Of a stretch of 46,077 nucleotides of DNA, positions 31,948-40,591 are shown piece by piece. This stretch comes from Candidatus Thiosymbion sp. (lineage in GTDB: Bacteria; Pseudomonadota; Gammaproteobacteria; Chromatiales; Chromatiaceae): assembly GCA_018435665.1 (NCBI GenBank), contig JAHDND010000139.1, forward strand, positions 1 to 46,077, given 5' to 3'. How positions within the stretch are numbered: position 1 is the first letter of the stretch; the number at the start of each line of letters is the position of its first letter. The position numbers and the translations under genes were made by a program. Under the pieces are notes generated by a model. It saw nothing but the letters and a program-made list of their open reading frames with translations. It searched no databases and was not told where the DNA came from.

Positions 31948-33339
31948 ATGAAACGGTCGCCGGTCCAGGGTATGCCGATCGCCGCGCCTCCCGGGTCGCT
32001 GGCCCCCGACATTCGCCTGGAAGCGTTCGGCACACGACCCTATGCCCTGCCCTTGCGTCAACCTTGGACCAGCGCCCGGGGTACCCGGACGGAACGGCGC
32101 GGCTGGCTCATCGAGGTCCGGGCGGCGGGTTTATGCGGTTACGGTGACTGCGCCCCCCTGCCCGAGGCTGGGACCGAGGTTGAAGCGGCCGCCGAGGCCA
32201 TGCTGAGCCGGTGGCAGGCACAACTTCCTGGTCACAGCCTAGCCGACCTGCTGGACCCGGGCCGGCAAGGCCTTTATGGCGCCGCGTTTGGGAAGCCGTC
32301 CAGATACCCGCTTGGCGCAGCATCCAACGCCGCGTCAGGAGATACATCTGGCGCATCATCCAGCGCCACGTCAGCAGACACGACTGGCTCATCGTTTAGC
32401 GCCCTGTTCGCAGACCTCGGTAGGACTAGCTCGACCCCCGCGGCCGGCTTCGCCCTGGAGTCCGCCCTGACCGATCTCGCCGCCCGCCTGGCGGGGGTGC
32501 CCCTGCGGCGGTGGCTCACCCCGCGGGCGGGCGACGCGGTGCCGGTCAACGCCACCCTCGGCACCCTGCGCGATCAGACCCCGGTTTGCATCGTGAGGGC
32601 CTGTCAGGCCGGTTACCAGGTGCTCAAGCTCAAGGTCGGGCTGGACGCCCCCGAGACCGAAATAGCCCATCTCCAGGAACTGGCAACCCATCTGCCCCCC
32701 GGGGCCAGCTTGCGCCTCGACGCCAACGGCGCCTGGGACTATGACCAGGCGGCGCGCCTGATCGTCCGTCTGAACGACCTCCCCATCGAGTCCCTCGAAG
32801 AGCCCCTGAAGGTACCCGACTGGCAGGCCCTGGCTAGTCTCCAGGCGCTGGCCCGCTTTCCCCTGGCCCTGGATGAATCGCTGCATCATGACCCGGCTAA
32901 CATCGCCGGCAGGGCCGGGCTCCCGATCGCCCGCCTGCTGTCCGTCGGCAACCACGCCGTCCTCTCATCAAACACCGCGTTAGCTGGGCTTTCGGTCGAC
33001 CGCTTGCAAGTAGCCGCCGGCGCCCCACCCGTGCATCGCCTCGTTCTCAAGCCCGCGGCGGTCGGCGGCCTGCGGCGGACCCTATTCCTGGCCCGGAAGG
33101 CCGCCGACCTCGGCCTGGAGGTCGTCCTCACCAGCCTGATCGAGAGCGCAGCGGGCCTTTGGCCCAGCCTGCAACTCGCCGCGGCCCTCTCCTCCTCCCT
33201 CGCCCAGGGGCTGGCCACCGCGTCCTGGCTCGCCCGAGACTTGGGACGGGTACCTGACCCAAGGGGGGGATATATCTTGCTGGGACAGGACCCTGGCAGC
33301 GGCTTTGTTCCGACCAGATTAGGAAAATCCGACCCTTAA
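31948..33339 (+). CDS. menC: o-Succinylbenzoate synthase
   Basis: MenC (463 aa) is an enolase-superfamily dehydratase that makes o-succinylbenzoate. Catalytic landmarks are VLKLKVG (Lys acid/base pair), the metal ligands RLDANGAWD, SLEEP and ALDES, and a later LVLKPAAVGG (second Lys). It is about 100 residues longer than common MenC proteins. Part of this is a 36-bp tandem repeat insert (32314-32421) between the capping domain and the barrel. It starts 27 bases after menA and is followed by the thioesterase gene. Confidence 0.93.
   Translation: MKRSPVQGMPIAAPPGSLAPDIRLEAFGTRPYALPLRQPWTSARGTRTERRGWLIEVRAAGLCGYGDCAPLPEAGTEVEAAAEAMLSRWQAQLPGHSLADLLDPGRQGLYGAAFGKPSRYPLGAASNAASGDTSGASSSATSADTTGSSFSALFADLGRTSSTPAAGFALESALTDLAARLAGVPLRRWLTPRAGDAVPVNATLGTLRDQTPVCIVRACQAGYQVLKLKVGLDAPETEIAHLQELATHLPPGASLRLDANGAWDYDQAARLIVRLNDLPIESLEEPLKVPDWQALASLQALARFPLALDESLHHDPANIAGRAGLPIARLLSVGNHAVLSSNTALAGLSVDRLQVAAGAPPVHRLVLKPAAVGGLRRTLFLARKAADLGLEVVLTSLIESAAGLWPSLQLAAALSSSLAQGLATASWLARDLGRVPDPRGGYILLGQDPGSGFVPTRLGKSDP
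32314..32421 (+). repeat. 36-bp in-frame tandem repeat in menC
   Basis: Three consecutive 36-bp units (32314, 32350, 32386) encode GAASNAASGDTS, GASSSATSADTT and GSSFSALFADLG. Units 1 and 2 agree at about 29 of 36 bases. The array is less GC-rich than its flanks and keeps the reading frame. Confidence 0.82.
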
Positions 33340-33417
33340 TCTCCGCCGGAAGTCGTGCTGAAATTCACGATGGGGTCAAACCCGATAACCGCGCCCATTG
33401 ACTGACTTTCGATCAAA

Positions 33418-33888
33418 ATGGGAACAGACCTGATGACCGCGCCGGCCTTCCACCATACCTTCAGAGTCCAACTCCATGATATCGACGCCGCGGGCATCCT
33501 CTTCTACGGGCACCTGTTTCGCCATGCCCATGATGCCTACGAGGCCTTCATGGCGACTATCGGCTTCCCCCTGCACCGCCTCATCCAGGACGGCGACTGC
33601 CTGCTGCCCCTGGTCCATGCCGAGGCTGACTACCGGCAACCCATGCGCCATGGGGAGCTGATCCAGGTGCAACTCAGCGTTAAGCAGATCGGCGACAGGG
33701 CCTTTACGCTCCAGTACCGCTTTGGGGATGAGTCAGGGCGGGAAAAGGCCAGGGCCAGTACCGTCCATGTCCATCTCAGCCCCCCTGGCGACGCCGCGGC
33801 TTCGTTACCAGAGGCCCTGGTGGCCGCCCTGCGCCCTTGGCACTCGGGTTCCGCGACTTCCAAATGGTTCAGGCCAGTTGGTCCTTGA
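33418..33888 (+). CDS. Hotdog-fold acyl-CoA thioesterase, probable DHNA-CoA thioesterase
   Basis: This 156-residue protein belongs to the 4-hydroxybenzoyl-CoA thioesterase-like hotdog family. The signature HDIDAAGILFYGHLF contains the catalytic Asp. Its place at the end of the men genes suggests it hydrolyses 1,4-dihydroxy-2-naphthoyl-CoA to DHNA for MenA; I infer this from context. Starts at 33418 and at the ATG 15 bases later are both possible. The gene overlaps the end of menE, tail to tail, by 20 bases. Confidence 0.88.
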   Translation: MGTDLMTAPAFHHTFRVQLHDIDAAGILFYGHLFRHAHDAYEAFMATIGFPLHRLIQDGDCLLPLVHAEADYRQPMRHGELIQVQLSVKQIGDRAFTLQYRFGDESGREKARASTVHVHLSPPGDAAASLPEALVAALRPWHSGSATSKWFRPVGP

Positions 33889-35449
33889 TGGCCCGCAGGT
33901 CGGGCTTGCCAGAGGCCAGGAGGGGGATCGCGGCGAGGCGTTGGAAGCCCCGGGGGCGCTCGCGGTCGGAAAGATGCCCTCGGCACCAGGCCTCCAGGGC
34001 CGAGGGGGTCAGGTCTCCGGTGTAGGCCACGACCAGACGATGCCCCCAGACCGGGTCGGGGACCCCCACCACCAGGGCCGCGCTTACCCCGGGGGCGGCC
34101 AGGAGTCGCTCCTCGACCCGGGACGGCAGTACCGCCTCGCCACCGATGACCAGGAGTTGATCGGCGCGCCCCACTACCGTCAGGTCACCCCCCGGCATGT
34201 GATAACCCAAGTCGCTGGTCTGAAACCAGCCATCCGTGAGGCCCTGACCGGGCTGGCGGCCGGGGCCGGCATAACCCAGCATGACCTGGGGACCCCGGAT
34301 CTGGAGTGGGGCCGGCACCTCCGGGGTCCCTGGGCAACGCACCTCCACCCCGGGCAGGGGCGGCCCTACCCGGCCGGCGGGGGGGACCGCCGTGAGAGTT
34401 GGAGACAGGGCGATATGGGAGCAGGTCTCCGTCATGCCATAGGTCAGGCGCAGGGGCCAACCAGCGGCAAGCGCCTGGCGGGCCAGGGTGCCGCTCAGGG
34501 CCTGCCCCCCCACCAGGACGGCACGCAATCCCGGTGGCGGAACCGGCATGACCGCCAGAAGCCGGGCGAGCATGGGGGGCACCAGGGAGAGATGGGTGAT
34601 GCCCTGGCGATCGAGGTCCCGGGCCACGGCGTCGGCGTCGAAGCCCGGGTGCGCCACCAGAGTCGCCCCCGCCAGGGCGCAACGATAGCCGATCATGAGC
34701 CCGCCGACGTGACAGCGGGGCAGACAGCCAAGCCAGGCGTCGCCGGGTGCCAGTCCTAGCAGTTCGTTGGTCACCCGAGCGGAGACCTGAACGTTGGCCG
34801 GGCTCAACATCACCGCCTTCGGCGCCCCGCTGCTGCCGCTGGTCTCGATGATGAGGGCCGGGGCTGTATGGACAGGACGGCAAGAATCCGCGCCCGAGGG
34901 AGGGCTCCTGAGGTCCCGCCCCCCGGCAGGGGTCGCCACCAGCCGGCCGCCCTCCCCGGCCGCTTGCGCCTCATCGGGCTGCCAGCGCCACTCCACCCCC
35001 GCCAGCCGCGCCAGGGCCCCCAGTTCCCCCGGGGCGCGACGAGAGTCGACGGGGAGCAGGCCGCAGCCCAGCGGGGCCAGGGCATGCTGCATGAGGAGCA
35101 GGTCCAGGACCGGCGCCTCGGGTGCCAGCACCACCTGACCGGGGACGAGGCCTTGGGCGAGCAACTGATCCGCCCGCCGCTGGACCCGGTCCGCCAGTTC
35201 GGCGTAACTCCAGGTAGTGGCGGCGGTGGCGATGGCCCTCCGCTCACCCCAGGCGCGGAGGGCGGTCAGCGAGTAAGAGGTGAAGGGGGACAGGGACGGC
35301 TCCAGACCGGTTGGTTCAGCAAGACTGGTGGATCCTGCCAGGCTGGTCCGTTCTGCCAAACTGGCCCAACCAGCCAGGCTGCTCCATTCTGCGAGACCAG
35401 TTACCAGACCACCTCGAAGGTACAGGCCTCCGCACCCAGGGCCTGGCAT
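33869..35449 (-). CDS. menE: o-Succinylbenzoate-CoA ligase
   Basis: MenE (about 526 aa from the ATG at 35449) is an ANL-superfamily ligase that activates o-succinylbenzoate with CoA. The AMP-binding motifs are clear: ETSGSSGAPKAVMLS, LTYGMTETC, DGWFQTSDLGY and the C-terminal LLASGKPDLRAIK with the catalytic Lys. The N-terminal ~60 residues before SYSLTALRAWGERRAI are a six-residue repeat array of SLAGWA type that is not part of the family. The true start is uncertain and may lie inside or after the overlap with bchJ. It is last in the puh-hemN-bchJ series and convergent with the thioesterase gene. Confidence 0.88.
   Translation of the reverse strand: MPGPGCGGLYLRGGLVTGLAEWSSLAGWASLAERTSLAGSTSLAEPTGLEPSLSPFTSYSLTALRAWGERRAIATAATTWSYAELADRVQRRADQLLAQGLVPGQVVLAPEAPVLDLLLMQHALAPLGCGLLPVDSRRAPGELGALARLAGVEWRWQPDEAQAAGEGGRLVATPAGGRDLRSPPSGADSCRPVHTAPALIIETSGSSGAPKAVMLSPANVQVSARVTNELLGLAPGDAWLGCLPRCHVGGLMIGYRCALAGATLVAHPGFDADAVARDLDRQGITHLSLVPPMLARLLAVMPVPPPGLRAVLVGGQALSGTLARQALAAGWPLRLTYGMTETCSHIALSPTLTAVPPAGRVGPPLPGVEVRCPGTPEVPAPLQIRGPQVMLGYAGPGRQPGQGLTDGWFQTSDLGYHMPGGDLTVVGRADQLLVIGGEAVLPSRVEERLLAAPGVSAALVVGVPDPVWGHRLVVAYTGDLTPSALEAWCRGHLSDRERPRGFQRLAAIPLLASGKPDLRAIKDQLA
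35313..35402 (-). repeat. 18-bp in-frame tandem repeat at the menE N-terminus
   Basis: Five consecutive degenerate 18-bp units (35313, 35331, 35349, 35367, 35385) share a TGCCAGGCTGGTC-like core. On the minus strand they encode six-residue units such as LAGWAS, LAERTS and LAGSTS. The array spans the short stretch between the bchJ stop and conserved MenE sequence. Confidence 0.78.
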
Positions 35450-36018
35450 TGGGTTTCGGTGACCCGGGAGCGAGGATGGACCAGTTGCTGAAAGAGCCGC
35501 TCGATGGCCGCAGCGTAGAAGTCGCACAGGGGAGTCTCGGCCTTAGCCCCTTGACAGATGCAGCAACCGGCGATGGCCAGGTGCGGGGGATAGGTCTTGC
35601 GCACCCGCAGTTCACCACTACCAGCGAAGGTCCAGGCGTGGCGCTGGATGGCATTCAGCAGGACCTGGCTCGCCAGCCGGGCGGGCAGCCACTTCAACAG
35701 GACCTGGACCCCCTTGGGGATGCGGTGGGCGAGCAGATAGTCCCCGGTCCGCACCCCGGCGCTCCGGGCGATCTCCAGGGCCGCCGGGATGCCGAGTTCG
35801 TCCCGCAGGACCTGATGCAGGCGGGTGACCTCCCGTTCATCGACCATCTTCTCCGGTGGCTGGGCCAGGTAGTGGGCCAGGCCGGCCAGGGCATAGAGGC
35901 GTTCAACACGTTCCTCCGGACCGGATTCGCGCAGGGCCTCCGCCACCCGGGTGATGGCGTTAGGTCCGATGCGATGGATGGTGGAGGTCTCGGGTGCGGT
36001 CATCGAGGGCTTCACCAT
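35401..36018 (-). CDS. bchJ: BchJ, V4R-domain protein of bacteriochlorophyll synthesis
   Basis: BchJ (205 aa) was first proposed as a 4-vinyl reductase and is now thought to assist protochlorophyllide formation. The V4R domain occupies most of the protein, with conserved RIGPNAITRVAEAL near the start and the Cys-rich IAGCCICQGAKAETPLCDFY near the end. I choose the ATG at 36018, which overlaps the hemN stop as ATGGTGA; others lie at 36027 and 36003. The C-terminus overlaps the possible start of menE. Confidence 0.93.
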   Translation of the reverse strand: MVKPSMTAPETSTIHRIGPNAITRVAEALRESGPEERVERLYALAGLAHYLAQPPEKMVDEREVTRLHQVLRDELGIPAALEIARSAGVRTGDYLLAHRIPKGVQVLLKWLPARLASQVLLNAIQRHAWTFAGSGELRVRKTYPPHLAIAGCCICQGAKAETPLCDFYAAAIERLFQQLVHPRSRVTETQCQALGAEACTFEVVW

Positions 36019-37355
36019 GGGCGGCAATCCCAGTTCAGGGATCGCTCCAGCCGGGCGCAGAGCGAGCGCAGAAGGAAGCGGCCGGAGGCGGTCACGCGCA
36101 GGCCATCGCCCGTCAGCTCCAGCAACCCCTGCGCGGCGAACTGCTCCAGGGTCGGCAGGTCTTCATCCAGGGAGTCCAGTGAGCTGCGCGGCAGGGTCAG
36201 ATTGCACAGCAACTGTTCATAGGCGCGGCGACGCTGGTAGTCCCGGTCGCTGAGCCGATGCCCCCAGGAGATCGGCAGGTGGCCGGCCTTGACCGCCCGT
36301 TGCCAGGCACCGAGATCGGACTCGTTCTGGACCAGAAGCCTACCCACCTCGCCATTGCCATGGGGGCCAAAGGCCAACTGGCAGCCCGAGTCCAGGGCGG
36401 TGAAACCGATGCCATTGCGATGGAGGCGGCCCGCGGCCTGGGCCATCGCCCATTCATCCCCCGGGCGGGCAAAACATTCCGCACCGATCCAGATATAGCC
36501 GGCCTGGGTCAGGTCCTTGACCACGCGTAGAAAGAGGGCGAAGTTCTCGGTCACCCCGGGCAGGGTTTGCGGGTTGATGGCGGCCTGATGGGGAAAATCG
36601 CTGGGGACATGCCGGTAGCTGAAACAGCGGATGCGGTCGGGTTCCATGGCGATGACCTGCTCCAGCGTCGCCGCCAGGGAGGCCTCGGTCTGCTCGGGCA
36701 GGCCATGGATCAGGTCGATACTGACGTTATGGAAGCCCGCCGCCCGAGCCATCCCGCACACATCCCGGATCATGGCCGCCGAGTGGACCCGGCCAATCAC
36801 CCGTTGCACCTCCCAAGACAGATCCTGCACCCCCAGGCTGAGGCTGCAGAAGCCCAATTCGCGCAACAGCTCCAGTTGTTGCGGGGAGGTACGACGAGGG
36901 TTGCATTCGATACAGGCCAGGGCCGACTCGGGGACCCGGAAGTGATCGTCGACGATCTCCATCAGGCGGGTCAGATGGTCATCCCGCAAGTGATTGGGGG
37001 TACCGCCACCGAGATGGAGGTGGTTCACCGCCCAGCCCCGCCCAAGATGGCTCGCCACCAGGCCGAGTTCATCCTCCAGGCTGTCCAGATAGGCGTCGAT
37101 GGTTCCTGGGTCGTGGGTGACATTGGTAGTGCACGCACAGAAATTACAGCGCGTGGGACAGAAGGGAACATGGATATAAATGGCCAGGGGACCGGGCCCC
37201 TTTTGGCCCAGATCCCGCAGGGCCTGCTCGTAACCCACCGGCGCGACGCCATTGACCCTGACCTTCGGGGGGAGGGACGGCGCAAGACCGGCCAACCCGT
37301 GCAAATAAGGCTCGAAGCTATGTGGATGAATGTCATCCAAGACCGAAGGATTCAT
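36012..37355 (-). CDS. hemN: HemN-like oxygen-independent coproporphyrinogen III oxidase
   Basis: This 447-residue radical SAM protein has YIHVPFCPTRCNFCACTT, the C-x3-C-x2-C-x-C cluster motif of HemN, followed by HLGGGTPNHL and GVQDLSWEVQ. The HemN C-terminal domain is present. It would make protoporphyrinogen IX precursor under anoxia. The next gene, bchJ, overlaps by 7 bases, and puhE lies 36 bases upstream, so it is part of the bacteriochlorophyll/reaction-centre unit. It could instead be a HemN paralogue with another role, but the fourth Cys argues for the true oxidase. Confidence 0.9.
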   Translation of the reverse strand: MNPSVLDDIHPHSFEPYLHGLAGLAPSLPPKVRVNGVAPVGYEQALRDLGQKGPGPLAIYIHVPFCPTRCNFCACTTNVTHDPGTIDAYLDSLEDELGLVASHLGRGWAVNHLHLGGGTPNHLRDDHLTRLMEIVDDHFRVPESALACIECNPRRTSPQQLELLRELGFCSLSLGVQDLSWEVQRVIGRVHSAAMIRDVCGMARAAGFHNVSIDLIHGLPEQTEASLAATLEQVIAMEPDRIRCFSYRHVPSDFPHQAAINPQTLPGVTENFALFLRVVKDLTQAGYIWIGAECFARPGDEWAMAQAAGRLHRNGIGFTALDSGCQLAFGPHGNGEVGRLLVQNESDLGAWQRAVKAGHLPISWGHRLSDRDYQRRRAYEQLLCNLTLPRSSLDSLDEDLPTLEQFAAQGLLELTGDGLRVTASGRFLLRSLCARLERSLNWDCRPW

Positions 37356-37391
37356 AAACGAAACTCACCGCCATCTGATTTTTTAGCTGTC

Positions 37392-38237
37392 CTACAGACC
37401 AGGACCCGGCCCTACTCCGACCTCGGGTTTTGCCTCGCCGGATTCCATGACCTTGACCACCCGGAGCGAACGTACCGACTCATTGCCCCGCAGGGCCCAC
37501 CGCCAGATCACCTCTTCCGAGAAGGGCAGCACCAGAAACCAATGCTCCAGGATGCCCAGGGCCAGCAGGGTCGCGACGAGCATCAGCCCGACACGCTGAA
37601 AGTCGAGGATCTCGGGGAGGGACGCCAATTCCACCAGCAGGCCCAGGACGACCGTCGCCGCCGTCACCGAGACGGGAAAGAGCAGATTCATCGGCCGGCG
37701 CACCATGTAACTGGCGAGAAAGCGCATGGGTTCCGGCAGCCAGTGCTCGTGGAGGTTGCGCACGCCGAGGAACAGATTGAGCTTGGCGCTCCAGCGCATC
37801 AGCCAGAGGACGACGAAGCTCCAGACGCCCACCCGGTTCGGGGCATCCCAGGCGCTGACGATCAGGGCCAGGGCGGTGAGGAGCACGCCGATCTCCAGGA
37901 ACAGGCCGGTGCGAACCGCCAGGACAAACCGCGGCCAGCCGGTGCAGTCCGCAGGACAAGGCTCGCGGCGGGGCCCCACCAGATAGCCGGTGAAATAGCC
38001 CAGTTCCAGCCACCCCCACAGCAGAATGGCGCAGGAGAAGGCGAGATAGGCGGCGCCCGGATCCGTCTGCACGCTGGCCAGGTGGTGGACGACGAAGGCG
38101 GCGGCCGCCACCAGGGTCATGCCGATCATGCTCCAGCGGTGGGTGATCAGGGGCAGGCGATGCAGAAAGAGCAAGACCCCGGTCGTCAGCCACCAGACGA
38201 AAAGGGTGTAGAGCGCCGGGATTACATAGTCGCTCAT
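37392..38237 (-). CDS. puhE: Photosynthetic complex assembly protein PuhE
   Basis: PuhE (281 aa) is a polytopic membrane protein with about seven helices. It carries the DUF3623-type sequence WWLTTGVLLFLHRLP at the start and the conserved KLNLFLGVRNLHEHWLPE near the middle. It affects bacteriochlorophyll supply and reaction-centre assembly in Rhodobacter. The open frame extends 21 codons further, but the ATG of MSDYVIPALYTLF gives the normal N-terminus. It is preceded by puhC and followed by hemN. Confidence 0.93.
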   Translation of the reverse strand: MSDYVIPALYTLFVWWLTTGVLLFLHRLPLITHRWSMIGMTLVAAAAFVVHHLASVQTDPGAAYLAFSCAILLWGWLELGYFTGYLVGPRREPCPADCTGWPRFVLAVRTGLFLEIGVLLTALALIVSAWDAPNRVGVWSFVVLWLMRWSAKLNLFLGVRNLHEHWLPEPMRFLASYMVRRPMNLLFPVSVTAATVVLGLLVELASLPEILDFQRVGLMLVATLLALGILEHWFLVLPFSEEVIWRWALRGNESVRSLRVVKVMESGEAKPEVGVGPGPGL

Positions 38238-38328
38238 GAAGGGGCGTCCGGTAATCCGCGCGGGGAAACGACGGGCAAGCGCGACCTCAGGGGGTGGCAT
38301 TGCCGAAGGACGGCGGAAAGGGGCAACC

Positions 38329-38814
38329 TCATGGCGTGGCGTTCCCGGGGCTCAGCAATTGCGCGAAGGCCCCTTCGTTGGTGTGACCGAAGGCCTTGAG
38401 GTCGATCACCCGCCCCGTGGCCAGGTCCTCCAGGGTCAGACGCCCATCGGCCAGCCGGGAAAGCCGGAAGGGCGTGGAGGCGCCATCGCCCTGGAGACGG
38501 CGCTCCCGGGCCAGGGCCCGCAGCACGCCACGAACGAAGCCCCCGCTGCCCGGGGGCACCAGGTCGACCACCTCGTCGCCCTGGCGATCGTAGACGAGGA
38601 CGGCCCCATCGGCGCGGTCGGCGAAGCGCAGTTCCCGGGACTGGACGACGGGGGCCATGGGCTCCGTCACGGGCCCCAGGCCGGCGAACCGGGCCAGGGT
38701 GACCGCCAGCAGGCTGAAGCCGATCAGGGCCGCGGCCCCGATCAGGGCGCCCCGGGGAAAAGGCCGGTCATGGTGGTGATCGTGCATACCGGGGGTGTCG
38801 GAAACCGTGTTCAT
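38329..38814 (-). CDS. puhC: Photosynthetic complex assembly protein PuhC
   Basis: PuhC (161 aa) is a single-helix membrane protein needed for normal assembly of the reaction centre-LH1 core. It has an N-terminal cytoplasmic stretch rich in His (MHDHHHDRPFPRG), a transmembrane helix (~23-42) and a periplasmic domain with RELRFADRADGAVLVYD and FVRGVLRALARER. The C-terminal DLKAFGHTNEGAFAQLL is characteristic. Its ATG overlaps the puhB stop as ATGA. Confidence 0.94.
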   Translation of the reverse strand: MNTVSDTPGMHDHHHDRPFPRGALIGAAALIGFSLLAVTLARFAGLGPVTEPMAPVVQSRELRFADRADGAVLVYDRQGDEVVDLVPPGSGGFVRGVLRALARERRLQGDGASTPFRLSRLADGRLTLEDLATGRVIDLKAFGHTNEGAFAQLLSPGNATP

Positions 38815-39497
38815 GAGGCGGACGCCATCGGGGCGGGAGCCGCCTGGTCCTCGGCATAGGCCCGGTTGGGGTCGGCCCGGTCGGCCGGAACCTGGCCGTC
38901 AGCCGCGGCCGGAAGGGCATTGGCCTCCTTGAGGGCCGCGGACAGGATGCCCGCCACCTTGTCGGCCTCGGGAACGCCGCGAAGCATCGGCTCCACGGGA
39001 CTGAAGCGCCAGGGCCGGACATGGGGCCAAAGGACCAGATAGGACACCGGTTGCCGGCCGGTCAGCGACAGTGGAATGTCACCCGTGCCGTCGGGGTAGC
39101 GTCGCAGGCCCGCCGCCGCGATCTTGCTGAAGGGCAGGTTGATGGTCATGGACACGGCCACCCCGAAACGCATCACCACCCGCCGGTTGGTGATGGTATA
39201 GAGGGTGGCCCGGCTATTGGCCCAGGCCAGCAAGACCAGCAGGCCCACCGCCAGGTGGGCGAGGAAGATCAGCCAGCCGGCCAGCAGGCTGACCCCCAGC
39301 AGGGATTCCTCCCCGGTCCACAGCTTGTCGGCCAGGTACCAGAGGAAGATGAGGGTGAAGTAGAGGATGATCTTGCGGACATGAAAGGCGCGCCGCGCCA
39401 GGGTGCCCCAGGTCGGCGCGGCTTGCCAGAGGATCCGCTCCCCTTCGGGGGGAACCTCTGGCAGGCCGGGGATGGGTTCGATCTCGTACTCGTTCAC
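38811..39497 (-). CDS. puhB: Photosynthetic complex assembly protein PuhB
   Basis: PuhB (228 aa) is a PH-like domain membrane protein needed for reaction-centre assembly. The N-terminus NEYEIEPIPGLPEVPPEGER is family-typical. Two transmembrane helices follow (~45-62 and 73-97), then the PH-like ITNRRVVMRFGVAVSMTINLPF. The start is GTG at 39497; an upstream ATG in the open frame has no homology. It follows puhA after a ~215-base spacer and overlaps puhC by 4 bases. The C-terminus is Ala/Pro-rich. Confidence 0.93.
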   Translation of the reverse strand: MNEYEIEPIPGLPEVPPEGERILWQAAPTWGTLARRAFHVRKIILYFTLIFLWYLADKLWTGEESLLGVSLLAGWLIFLAHLAVGLLVLLAWANSRATLYTITNRRVVMRFGVAVSMTINLPFSKIAAAGLRRYPDGTGDIPLSLTGRQPVSYLVLWPHVRPWRFSPVEPMLRGVPEADKVAGILSAALKEANALPAAADGQVPADRADPNRAYAEDQAAPAPMASAS

Positions 39498-39555
39498 TAG
39501 GCTTTCTTTCCGTCTCACAACCAGGCATCGAGCCCGACGCTTTTCTTCAGTTACC

Positions 39556-39578
39556 CGCCCCGCTCCGGGACCGGGGCG
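39556..39578 (-). other. Hairpin in the puhA-puhB spacer
   Basis: CGCCCCG (39556-39562) pairs with CGGGGCG (39572-39578) around a 9-base loop. It lacks a U-run on the minus strand. It lies in the ~215-base spacer and may separate or stabilise the puhA message relative to puhB, which would fit the higher demand for the structural H subunit. Confidence 0.4.
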
Positions 39579-39712
39579 AGCGGGAACCCGTCATCCTATC
39601 CGGTATCGTCAGGTCCCGAAACCTCTGCTGAGGGACTCTCCCCGCCAGGGATTCCCAACCAGGGGCATCCTGGCCAGGAACCACCGGTCAAGGATCTCCC
39701 CCTCCGCGGGGC

Positions 39713-40570
39713 TCACATCCAGGGGTCGGCGCGATCGGCCTTGGCGTAGAGGGTGCCACCGGCGTAGTAGGCGGAGATCCGGTCCTCTTCGAGCAGGGTC
39801 ACCTGATTGGGCTGGGCCAGGCGGGGTACGTTGATGAAGTGACGACCCAGGATGGCGTTGACCTTCAGGTTGCGCGCCTTGCGGTTGACGCGGACGAAGT
39901 TCATCGGCAACAGCACGGTCTCGGCGACGGGCGCGCGGCGGACGGGGGCCGGGGCGGCCTCGGCGCCTCCCTCCTCGGTGGCGGGGGCCGCGGCGACCGG
40001 TTCCGGCTCGGCCGCCAGGGGCAAAGCCACCTCCAGATAGCGGATCTGGGGCTCGGACTGGTCGACCCAGATATCCTTCACCCGTCCACCGACCACATCG
40101 TCGGCGCCCAGCACCGGCAGGCCACGCGGATCCAGGTCCTGATGGGCGACGGCATAGTCCGTGGCGACGCGCATGGGAATGATCTTGGGCGTCCCCTCAA
40201 AGGTTAGATCAGGCACGTCGGGACGATTGGCGAAGGACCCGGGACCGACACCAGCCAGCATGGGATCGCCAATGGGCTGAAGGGGGGCGCCTGGCCAGGG
40301 AGCGATAGGGGTGGCCTTGATGGTCTCCCGTGGCTCCTCCCGTGGGGCGTAGCGGGTACCGCCGCCATGGGGCAGGACGAAGGACTTGGGCTCCGGCAGG
40401 CCCGGGAAGCCCACGACCTTGACGTGGACCCGGTCGGACTCCAGGGGGTAGCCCTCGCGCTTGTCCTCGCGGCGAAGGTAGATGATGAGCCCCGCGAAAA
40501 AGATCCAGAAGGCGTACAGGACGATTTGGGCGACGTCGAAGTAGCCTGTGATTGCGCCGGTCGAAGACAT
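39713..40570 (-). CDS. puhA: Photosynthetic reaction centre H subunit
   Basis: PuhA (285 aa) is the H subunit that caps the reaction centre on the cytoplasmic side and conducts protons to QB. The N-terminal periplasmic tip and helix [20 protein letters not shown] are followed by [17 protein letters not shown]. The PRC-barrel part includes [19 protein letters not shown] and [16 protein letters not shown]. An Ala/Pro/Glu-rich insert at ~192-215 makes it longer than many homologues. GGAGG lies 8 bases before the ATG. It follows lhaA by 21 bases. Confidence 0.97.
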   Translation of the reverse strand: MSSTGAITGYFDVAQIVLYAFWIFFAGLIIYLRREDKREGYPLESDRVHVKVVGFPGLPEPKSFVLPHGGGTRYAPREEPRETIKATPIAPWPGAPLQPIGDPMLAGVGPGSFANRPDVPDLTFEGTPKIIPMRVATDYAVAHQDLDPRGLPVLGADDVVGGRVKDIWVDQSEPQIRYLEVALPLAAEPEPVAAAPATEEGGAEAAPAPVRRAPVAETVLLPMNFVRVNRKARNLKVNAILGRHFINVPRLAQPNQVTLLEEDRISAYYAGGTLYAKADRADPWM

Positions 40571-40591
40571 GAGGGATCCTCCAGTTGCAGA

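Noticed and set aside
36567..38399. 610-codon plus-strand open frame opposite hemN and puhE
   Set aside because: It lies antisense to two well-conserved genes, is Gly/Gln/Asp/His-rich as expected from reversed high-GC coding sequence, and has no recognisable domain.
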